From NCBI GenBank assembly GCA_038214535.1, contig JBBQRS010000150.1:1-9957 (forward strand): a stretch of 9,957 nucleotides of DNA, read 5' to 3'. This DNA comes from JBBQRS01 sp038214535. GTDB lineage: Bacteria > Chloroflexota > Anaerolineae > CG2-30-64-16. The notes under the pieces are model-generated. The model made no database searches. It saw only the letters and a program-made list of their open reading frames with translations, and had not been told where the DNA came from. The first letter of the stretch is position 1; each line of letters opens with the position of its first letter. Below are positions 4,841 to 9,957 of the stretch, in pieces. Both the position numbers and the translations under genes were made by a program.

Positions 4841-6124
4841 CTAGTGCAGGCAACTCAGGGCCAGCAGGTCGAAGCGTTCGCCGAAGCCACAGGGAATGAA
4901 CGGCTGATCTTCGATAACCGGAACAGGTCTCGCCCGCCCGGCGGGCTTGGCGGTGATGTCAACCTTCACACCCGAACATAGCGACACCAACGTCTGTGTC
5001 GCCGCATCGTAGACGGGATAAACCCACGGGCAAGCCTGCCCGGTGTAACTTACTGTAGTCGCCGGAGCCAACTGGCTTTGCTCCACCGCAGCGGCTGCAA
5101 GGGGCGTCTGCGATTCGCCAAAAAGCGGACCGGAGACATCCTCGATTTTCCAGATCTCCCCGGTCAAGGTGATCACATACGCCGTGTTTCCGATGAACTC
5201 GAGCGAAGTCGGTTGGTTAAGACCGTCGGTGATGACCGTGAAAGTGCCGTCCGCGTTGACTGCTACCAGCGAGCCGGTGTTCGGCAGCGCCGGAGAACCG
5301 TCATCTGACCCCACTGGGAAGTTGCCCTGCGCGAGTGCGTAGAGCGTGCGTCCCTGGCCAAACTCCACGTCAACCAGGAGGGGCGCGCCGGAGGCCACCT
5401 CCGTGATGGTAGGTGACTTCGGCCCAAACGATACAACCTTACCGTCTGCGGGCAAGTGGGGGTTCGGTCCGGCCTCGGCCATGTACACCGTGCCGCCCTG
5501 CACGGCCAGCCCGGTCGGGACGGTGTCGTCGAACGCCATCATCTCCATGATCTTGCCGCTGAGTACGACCCGAAGCACGCGGTTGTGGTGCCCATCGGTG
5601 ACCAGGAACCCGTTATGGTAAGTCTGTAGCGCGTACTGGAGTCCGGTATTGATGGCGAAATCCGTGTGTGGTGGATTGTTGATGGAGAACTTGCCAATAT
5701 CCGCGACGGCGGTGAAGCTGTCTGAGTCGTCTATACGGTAGATGCCGACAACATCGCCGGCGTTGCCGCCGAGGAAGGGCGGTTCAGGGCCGACAAGGGT
5801 GACCAGCACATAGGCAGTCTTGCCGATGAATGCGACGTCCATCGCCCCACCGAGACCAATGGTAGGCTTCGGCAGACCGCTGGCGAACAAGGTGCTGGCA
5901 CCGGTTCGCGGATCGACGCGCCAGATCTTGCCGGCGCCGGGTTCGGTGACGTACAGCATTCCATCTGGGCCGATGGCGCTGCCCGCGCCGCCGCCAGCCA
6001 GCGCCGGGGCTAACAGGATGGGGCTGGTCCCACCGGGTGGCGTTTCCCATGCGTCTGCCTGGCCCACGCCCAGGATGAGCATACAACTTAGGGCGAGACC
6101 GATCAATAAGCTCTTTGTGTTCAT
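4841..6124 (-). CDS. Secreted ScyD/ScyE-family beta-propeller-like protein
   Basis: 427-residue exported protein. The start chosen is ATG 6122-6124, because AAGGAGG lies 6 nt before it. An in-frame ATG five codons upstream (6137-6139) has no ribosome site and would place that motif inside the gene. Residues 1-25 form a signal peptide with an ADA cleavage site before WETPP. The body repeats propeller-like strands: GPDGMLYVTEPGAGKIWRVD (52-71), MDVAFIGKTAYVLVT (95-109), NGFLVTDGHHNRVLRV (171-186), PTGLAVQGGTVYMAE (203-217) and FIGNTAYVITLTGEIWKIE (310-328). The C-terminal 60 residues carry four cysteines (365, 383, 412, 425), possibly disulphide-bonded. The family is named after scytonemin-cluster proteins, but its members occur widely; nothing here suggests scytonemin synthesis, and the substrate or ligand is unknown. 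Possibly one unit with the short ORF at 4552-4650. Confidence 0.83.
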   Translation of the reverse strand: MNTKSLLIGLALSCMLILGVGQADAWETPPGGTSPILLAPALAGGGAGSAIGPDGMLYVTEPGAGKIWRVDPRTGASTLFASGLPKPTIGLGGAMDVAFIGKTAYVLVTLVGPEPPFLGGNAGDVVGIYRIDDSDSFTAVADIGKFSINNPPHTDFAINTGLQYALQTYHNGFLVTDGHHNRVLRVVLSGKIMEMMAFDDTVPTGLAVQGGTVYMAEAGPNPHLPADGKVVSFGPKSPTITEVASGAPLLVDVEFGQGRTLYALAQGNFPVGSDDGSPALPNTGSLVAVNADGTFTVITDGLNQPTSLEFIGNTAYVITLTGEIWKIEDVSGPLFGESQTPLAAAAVEQSQLAPATTVSYTGQACPWVYPVYDAATQTLVSLCSGVKVDITAKPAGRARPVPVIEDQPFIPCGFGERFDLLALSCLH

Positions 6125-6401
6125 GACGTCCTCCTTCATAGGATGTCTGGTTGTCAGGTGTATGGTTGACGTTACGTGGTGTTCGACACTTACTTGCTGA
6201 GCAACTGTGCTTTACCCTTCAAGGGACATCACCTCCCCTCTTCTCTCCGGTCTCTGGTTTGCTTGTGACAGGAATCAGCTAACATTGCCGATAACCAGCC
6301 CTCCAGGAGCGTGCAAAGCCCGCTTGTGTCAGTTCCGAGTTCAGCAGCAGGTTAGGGCCACCTCCGAGAAGCGGCGTGTCTAGGCCCAGGAGCCCTTGAA
6401 A
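6125..6401. other. 277-bp intergenic region upstream of the ScyD/ScyE-type gene
   Basis: No gene supported. It contains an 11-bp palindrome TTGCTGAGCAA (6194-6204), a short palindrome CCCTTCAAGGG (6213-6223 region), and a GGGAGGTGATG on the minus strand that would open only five codons before TAA. I could not find a convincing promoter or a terminator for the DUF4242 gene, so read-through from it into the ScyD/ScyE-type gene is possible. Confidence 0.5.
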
Positions 6402-6674
6402 CTACTCGGCCGTCGTCGGATCGATCATCGTTCGAACCGCCGATACTCTGTTGGCAGGAAAGCCGCCTTGGCGCGCATGCTCTCGAACCATGGCTTCATT
6501 CGGTGCGATATAGACGCAATAGATCTTGTCGTCGGTCACGTAGCTCTCGACCCATTGAATCGACGGTCCAAGATCGCACACAACGCTACAGGACTTGACT
6601 GAGATTCCACGAAGCTCGGTCGGGGTCATCTCTCCTGCCCCGGGAATCTCACGTTCGATGATGTATTTAGGCAT
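6402..6674 (-). CDS. DUF4242 family small protein (SCO4226/nickel-binding-like)
   Basis: 90-residue cytoplasmic protein with no signal peptide. MPKYIIEREIPGAG at the N-terminus, SYVTDDKIYCVYIAP at 44-58 and EHARQGGFPANRV at 65-77 are diagnostic of the DUF4242 family, small ferredoxin-like-fold proteins. One characterised member, Streptomyces coelicolor SCO4226, binds nickel; most have no known role. Cysteines at 29, 33 and 53 and His66 are possible ligands, but metal binding is not shown here. Length is typical and the frame is intact. ATG 6672-6674 has AAAGGAG (6681-6687) at 6-nt spacing. It is transcribed away from the large regulator at 6879 across a 204-bp divergent region, and points toward the ScyD/ScyE-type gene on the same strand. 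Confidence 0.88.
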   Translation of the reverse strand: MPKYIIEREIPGAGEMTPTELRGISVKSCSVVCDLGPSIQWVESYVTDDKIYCVYIAPNEAMVREHARQGGFPANRVSAVRTMIDPTTAE

Positions 6675-6779
6675 CGTCTTCTCCTTTATTTCTATTTCGG
6701 TACTTTACTCGATGGACAGGCGACATGGAAGCTTATATGTCACAACCATGCCACAATAATGATTCGTCGCGGCAATGAT

Positions 6780-6808
6780 TTGGCAGACTATGGTCTGTCT
6801 GCTACAAT
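6780..6808 (+). promoter_or_regulatory. Sigma70-type promoter of the regulator gene with an internal dyad
   Basis: TTGGCA (6780-6785), a 17-bp spacer and TACAAT (6803-6808) match the consensus at 5/6 and 5/6. The spacer holds the inverted repeat CAGAC-TATG-GTCTG (6784-6797), a plausible operator for an XRE-type regulator, suggesting autoregulation. AATGATT occurs twice 16 bp apart (6758-6764, 6774-6780), the second touching the -35. The TTGGCA hexamer recurs at 6812-6817. Confidence 0.6.
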
Positions 6809-6878
6809 ATGTTGGCAAAGCATAGATCGGCAATTCTATTTGTGCTTATGGCGGCGGTTGGTGTAAGGGAACGATCCA

Positions 6879-9302
6879 ATGAATGAGCGCCCGGATATCA
6901 CCATTACGACCTTCGGCGAGCTTCTGAAGCGCCTGCGCAAACGCGCCGGCATGACACAGGACGATCTGGCGGCCGCCACCGGCTACAGCCGCTCGCTGAT
7001 CGGATCGCTGGAGCGAGACGACCGTCTGCCCGATGTCGAGGTTGTGATCCAGGCCTATCTCCCCGCGTTGGGGTTGCAGGACGAGCCACTCCTGGCTGCC
7101 CGGCTTGTGGAGTTGGCGGCGTTCGCCCGTGGCGAGCGCCCGCCTGCTCCCCTCACCTTCCTGCGCGAGCGGCGCGTCGTCATCACAGAGGAAGCGCAAG
7201 AAGCGACGTCTTGCTGGCCCGTCCCGCCAACGGAAATCCTCGGCCGCGACCCGGAGATCAACCATCTCTGCGATCGCTTGATGGGGCACGGCGGGCGTCT
7301 GCTGACCCTGATCGGACCACCGGGTGTGGGCAAGACGCGCTTGGCGCAGGCGATAGGCAGTCAACTGCTTCGCTTCTATCGCGACGGCGCCTGCTTCGTG
7401 CCGTTGGCGGCGGTGAACACTCCCGAAATAGTCGCTTCGACCCTGGTGGCCGCGCTGAATTTACCGGCAGGCTCTACCAGACCGCCGCGCATCCGCCTCA
7501 TCGAGCACCTGCGCCACAAAGAGATGCTGCTGGTGTTGGATAACTTCGAGCAGTTGGTCGCCGCCGACTCACCGGCCGTCGCGTTGGTGGCGGAATTGCT
7601 GGCCGCGTGCCCGGCACTGTGCCTGCTCATCACCAGCCGCGAACGGCTGCATCTGCGCGCTGAGCAGCGCTATCGCGTCCAGCCATTGGCGCTGACCGAC
7701 GCCGTAGCGTTGTTCGTGCAGCGCAGCGCCGCCGTGGACGTCGAGTTCGCCCTCACGGACGCGAATCGCCCCACTATCGAAGCCATTTGCGAACAGGTGG
7801 ATCGGCTGCCGTTGGCGCTTGAGTTGTGCGCCGCGCAGGCTGATTTCCTCTCGCCTTCGCAACTTCTGGCGGGCCTGCAGGATCGCCGGCTTGAGCAGTT
7901 GGTGGGCGGCGCGCAGGACTTGCCCCCGCAACAACGCACGCTGCGCAAAGCCATCGAGTATAGTTACGACTTGTTGGATAACGAGGAGCGCGCGCTCCTC
8001 CGTAGTCTGGGCGTCTTCGTGGGTGGCTGTGCTTTGGAGGAGCTCGAAATAGTGGACACGTGGGCACCGAAGATACCTGGACGAGCGCTGTCCTCTAGTT
8101 TGCACGCGCTGATCGGTAAAAGCCTGGTGCGCGTGGAGACGACGCCGGGCGGCGCGGGGCGCTTTATGCTCCTGGAGACAATCCGTGAGTACGCGTTGGA
8201 ACGAGCTCGGGCTGAGGGTGAGGAAGACCAGTTGCGCCGGCGCCATTATGCCGCCTACCTGCAACTGTTCCGCACAGCGGATCGCCATCTGCGGGGGCTG
8301 GAGGTGATCGCCTGGCTGGCGCGCCTGGAACCTGAGCAAGACAATCTGCGCGCTGCCTTGCAGTGGACGCTGGACGAAAGACACCATGAGGACATGGCAT
8401 GGTTAGTGCTTGCCGTCGCGTGGTTCTGCTTTTATACGGGTCGCTGGCAGGAGTCGGCGCGGTGGGCCGCGCAACTGCGACCTTATCAGGAGACGCTTAA
8501 TGCTGACCTGCGCCTGGCCATCTTGATCAATCTTTATCGGGTGTCGCGGGCGTCGGAAGCGTTCCAACCGATGGATCGCTACACCGATGAGATGCTGGAG
8601 CTGTTGGAGATCTGCTCAGACAAAACAGTGCATGCGCTGGCCTGGTATCACATCGCGGGCAATCGCGCCGGCCTTGCCGAGGCCAGCGCCGCGTGGGAAC
8701 GAGCGATCGCGTACGCACGCGCCGGTCGTGAGGAGCCAGGGCTGGGTCTTGAATTCGGCGTCGCAACCGACAGTAACTGCGCGTTGAGCGCACTTCTCTG
8801 GGCGTACGCGGATATCCTGGTTGAGTACGGCGCGTTCGCGCGGGCCGCGCCGCCTCTCACCGAGAGTTCCGAACTCTCCCGGATGCGAGGGAATCGCTAC
8901 AGGACCGCCGATAGCCTTGGCACAGCGGGGCGGCTGGCGCTGTTGCGGGGCGATATGACCGAGGCCCACGCGCTCCTCCACGAAGCCGTGACCCTGGCCG
9001 GAGACTTGAAATATCAACAGACGTTGGGCGAATTCCAATCCGTCCTGGGGCTCGTGACTCTGTACAGCGGGGATGTTCCGGAGGCGCGCCGGCTCCTGGA
9101 CGACAGCTTGCGTCTATGTCTCGATCTGAATGACATGTGGCTCCTGGCGCGGGTCTGCACGTATCTGGCAGAGATGGCACTATGGGAAGGGCAGTTGGAC
9201 GAGGCTGAACGATGGCTGGCGCAAAGCCTGCCTATCACAGCGATGCGCACCCGAGCCGCATGGACCAGATCGAGCGTCTTGTGGTGGCCGCGCGTCTGGT
9301 GA
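6879..9302 (+). CDS. XRE-family HTH / NB-ARC-like ATPase / TPR regulator, reading frame broken near the 3' end
   Basis: Large cytoplasmic regulator, probably a signal-responsive transcription factor. Residues 12-66 form an XRE-type HTH (LKRLRKRAGMTQDDLAAATG, then SRSLIGSLERDDRLPD). Residues about 118-330 are an NTPase of the AAA/NB-ARC-STAND type: Walker A GPPGVGKT (146-153), Walker B LLVLDNFEQL (217-226), the sensor-like LLITSRERLHLR (249-260) and RLPLALEL (309-316). A winged-helix-like region with YSYDLLDNEERALLRSLGVF (361-380) and RFMLLETIREYALERA (428-443) follows. From about 450 there are tetratricopeptide-like helical repeats. ATG 6879-6881 has a weak AAGGGA upstream. After AQSLP (ending 9231) the frame gives an unrelated tail, while the family-like C-terminus continues in the -1 frame to 9478. 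A single missing base near 9232/9233 explains this; intact length would be about 866 residues. The ligand and regulon are unknown; neighbours suggest the DUF4242 side. Confidence 0.85.
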   Translation: MNERPDITITTFGELLKRLRKRAGMTQDDLAAATGYSRSLIGSLERDDRLPDVEVVIQAYLPALGLQDEPLLAARLVELAAFARGERPPAPLTFLRERRVVITEEAQEATSCWPVPPTEILGRDPEINHLCDRLMGHGGRLLTLIGPPGVGKTRLAQAIGSQLLRFYRDGACFVPLAAVNTPEIVASTLVAALNLPAGSTRPPRIRLIEHLRHKEMLLVLDNFEQLVAADSPAVALVAELLAACPALCLLITSRERLHLRAEQRYRVQPLALTDAVALFVQRSAAVDVEFALTDANRPTIEAICEQVDRLPLALELCAAQADFLSPSQLLAGLQDRRLEQLVGGAQDLPPQQRTLRKAIEYSYDLLDNEERALLRSLGVFVGGCALEELEIVDTWAPKIPGRALSSSLHALIGKSLVRVETTPGGAGRFMLLETIREYALERARAEGEEDQLRRRHYAAYLQLFRTADRHLRGLEVIAWLARLEPEQDNLRAALQWTLDERHHEDMAWLVLAVAWFCFYTGRWQESARWAAQLRPYQETLNADLRLAILINLYRVSRASEAFQPMDRYTDEMLELLEICSDKTVHALAWYHIAGNRAGLAEASAAWERAIAYARAGREEPGLGLEFGVATDSNCALSALLWAYADILVEYGAFARAAPPLTESSELSRMRGNRYRTADSLGTAGRLALLRGDMTEAHALLHEAVTLAGDLKYQQTLGEFQSVLGLVTLYSGDVPEARRLLDDSLRLCLDLNDMWLLARVCTYLAEMALWEGQLDEAERWLAQSLPITAMRTRAAWTRSSVLWWPRVW

Positions 9303-9478
9303 CCGCGCAGGGCGCGTATCTGCGCGCCGCGGCGCTCTTCGGATCTGTGGAAGGGGCCTGCCGCCAGATTCGCTATGAACCGGCCGGGCCGGCGCGCTTC
9401 GACGAGGCGTTCATGGCGGGACAGGGGCTGTCGCTCGAAGATGCGTTCGCCGCACTTCCGGCGTCGAGTTCCGTATAA
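9233..9478 (+). pseudogene. Frameshifted C-terminal part of the XRE/ATPase/TPR regulator
   Basis: This frame (-1 relative to the upstream gene) reads YHSDAHPSRMDQIERLVVAA and on through AAALFGSVEGACRQI to FDEAFMAGQGLSLEDAFAAL, ending TAA at 9476-9478. That is the usual last TPR segment and C-terminal motif of this regulator family, so it is the displaced end of the gene at 6879 and not a separate gene. The ATG at 9212 in this frame has no role. Between GPAR and FDEAF about 20-25 residues expected in relatives seem missing, hinting at further decay. No classical slippery heptamer is present at the junction, so programmed frameshifting is unlikely. A sequencing or assembly error would look the same. 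Confidence 0.75.
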
Positions 9479-9488
9479 GGGTCTGGAA

Positions 9489-9539
9489 CACGAAGACGCG
9501 AAGTGACGCGAAGAACACGAAACGCGAAGAACGCGAAGG
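9489..9539. repeat. Imperfect CGAAG-rich short tandem repeat
   Basis: Six imperfect units built on (A)CGCGAAG/ACACGAA run directly into the 5' arm of the ilvE terminator stem. Similar CGAAG-type intergenic repeats are common in several environmental phyla, including Chloroflexota. Likely non-coding spacer between the convergent regulator and ilvE. Confidence 0.6.
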
Positions 9540-9564
9540 GTGATAGACTCCCTTCGCGTTCTTC
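9526..9564. terminator. Stem-loop between the convergent regulator and ilvE
   Basis: 15-bp perfect stem (9526-9540 / 9550-9564) with the 9-nt loop TGATAGACT. It lies 48 bp after the regulator's displaced stop and 28 bp after the ilvE stop, so it could serve both as a bidirectional terminator. On the plus strand its 3' arm is followed by a partly U-rich TATTTG; on the minus strand no U-run follows. Confidence 0.7.
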
Positions 9565-9572
9565 TATTTGCT

Positions 9573-9593
9573 ATCAGCCATCAGCCATCAGCT
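9573..9593. repeat. Heptamer tandem repeat, three units, overlapping the ilvE stop
   Basis: ATCAGCC, ATCAGCC, ATCAGCT in tandem; the last unit reaches into the ilvE stop codon. The duplicate locus at 4393-4406 has two units. Confidence 0.75.
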
Positions 9594-9957
9594 ACACTCT
9601 GATCGTATAGGTCCACCCGTACGGGTCCGCGACGCGGCCGTATTGGATGTCGGTGAGTGCCTTGTAGAGATGCGTGGCGACCGGACCGGGTTTGTTGTCG
9701 CCTACCGTCACCTGTTCGTCGTCCGTGCCGAAGGCCCCCACCGGCGCGATGACTGCCGCCGTGCCGATGCCGAACGCCTCGGTGATCTTCCCGGAGCGAA
9801 TATCGGCGAGTACCGTGTTCACGTCGAGCCGTTCCTCAGTCATGGGGTAGCCCAGGTCGGGCGCGAGCCGCAGCACCGAATCGCGCGTGATGCCCGGCAA
9901 GATGCTGCCGGAGAGCGCGGGGGTGACGATGCGTTTGCCCTCATAGACGAACGCGAT
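9592..9957 (-). CDS. ilvE: Branched-chain amino acid aminotransferase, C-terminal 121 residues (same gene as 1-792)
   Basis: This is the 3' part of the ilvE gene that begins at 792. The last 87 bases repeat window bases 1-87 exactly, so the first 29 codons here duplicate the last 29 of the other piece. Visible motifs are LPGITRDSVL, then ITEAFGIGTAAVIAPVG (residues 293-309 of the joined protein), the conserved glycine-rich cofactor-phosphate-binding region of fold-type IV aminotransferases. The protein ends in YTIRV followed by TAG at 9592-9594. Immediately downstream are a (ATCAGCC)-type heptamer repeat that includes the stop codon and a 15-bp stem-loop (9526-9564). A second copy of exactly this end (last six codons, heptamers, stem-loop) lies at 4343-4422. 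Confidence 0.93.
   Translation of the reverse strand: MAFVYEGKRIVTPALSGSILPGITRDSVLRLAPDLGYPMTEERLDVNTVLADIRSGKITEAFGIGTAAVIAPVGAFGTDDEQVTVGDNKPGPVATHLYKALTDIQYGRVADPYGWTYTIRV
9871..9957. repeat. Terminal direct repeat, copy 2 (circularisation overlap)
   Basis: Exact copy of window bases 1-87. Removing one copy gives a circle of 9,870 bp in which ilvE runs uninterrupted over the junction. Confidence 0.9.

Noticed and set aside
4647..4853. 68-codon minus-strand ORF overlapping both the ScyD/ScyE-type gene end and the short ORF start (ATGA overlap)
   Set aside because: No ribosome site, no recognisable family, and it runs through an 11-bp hairpin; the ATGA overlap is probably chance.
6214..6235. 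GGGAGGTGATG followed by a five-codon frame on the minus strand, as a leader peptide
   Set aside because: The ribosome site sits too close to the ATG and five codons give no attenuation logic.
7569..8387. 272-codon minus-strand ORF
   Set aside because: Antisense to the ATPase/TPR part of the regulator; no family features.
9225..9235. Programmed -1 frameshift in the regulator
   Set aside because: No X XXY YYZ slippery heptamer or clear downstream stimulator is apparent; a simple one-base deletion or error explains the data.
9489..9564. CRISPR-like array from the repeated CGAAG units
   Set aside because: Units are 7-10 bp, imperfect and lack spacers; no cas genes are present.

Overview
The window is a GC-rich bacterial segment that reads as one closed circle. 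Its first 87 bases (1-87) are identical to its last 87 (9871-9957), and joining them rebuilds a single uninterrupted ilvE gene of 356 codons. The unique length is therefore 9,870 bp. No replication, partition, mobilisation or phage gene is visible, so the circle may be a real small replicon, an excised or tandemly amplified chromosomal piece, or an assembly loop. A Chloroflexota host is an inference. It rests on the XRE/NB-ARC-like/TPR regulator architecture, the ice-binding-like DUF3494 and ScyD/ScyE-type secreted proteins, and the heptamer and CGAAG-type intergenic repeats. No rRNA, tRNA or CRISPR array was seen.

Layout in window coordinates: ilvE (-) occupies the left edge (1-792) and right edge (9592-9957), with a promoter and a 5' leader hairpin at 821-887. 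Next comes a secreted DUF3494 ice-binding-like protein with three C-terminal prealbumin-like domains (1016-2701, -), a strong rho-independent terminator (939-975), and a 390-bp leader (2702-3091) holding tandem dyads and an amber-interrupted small reading frame. An intact ISAs1-family element follows (3092-4320). It has perfect 20-bp ends but no visible target duplication. A rearranged spacer (4321-4840) carries a second copy of the ilvE 3' end and terminator, a long inverted repeat and a 32-codon signal-peptide-like ORF. Then come a secreted ScyD/ScyE-type beta-propeller protein (4841-6124, -), a DUF4242 small protein (6402-6674, -), and a divergent large XRE-ATPase-TPR regulator (6879-9302, +). 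The regulator's reading frame is broken by an apparent one-base deletion, and its C-terminus continues in another frame to 9478.

Functionally this looks like an accessory neighbourhood: one amino-acid metabolism gene, two exported proteins, a small cytoplasmic DUF4242 protein and a signal-responsive regulator transcribed divergently from DUF4242. I infer, but cannot show, that the regulator controls its divergent neighbour. The most informative structural signals are the circular closure, the duplicated ilvE terminator whose two copies differ by compensatory base-pair changes, and the missing target duplication around the IS. Together they point to past rearrangement by recombination at repeats.
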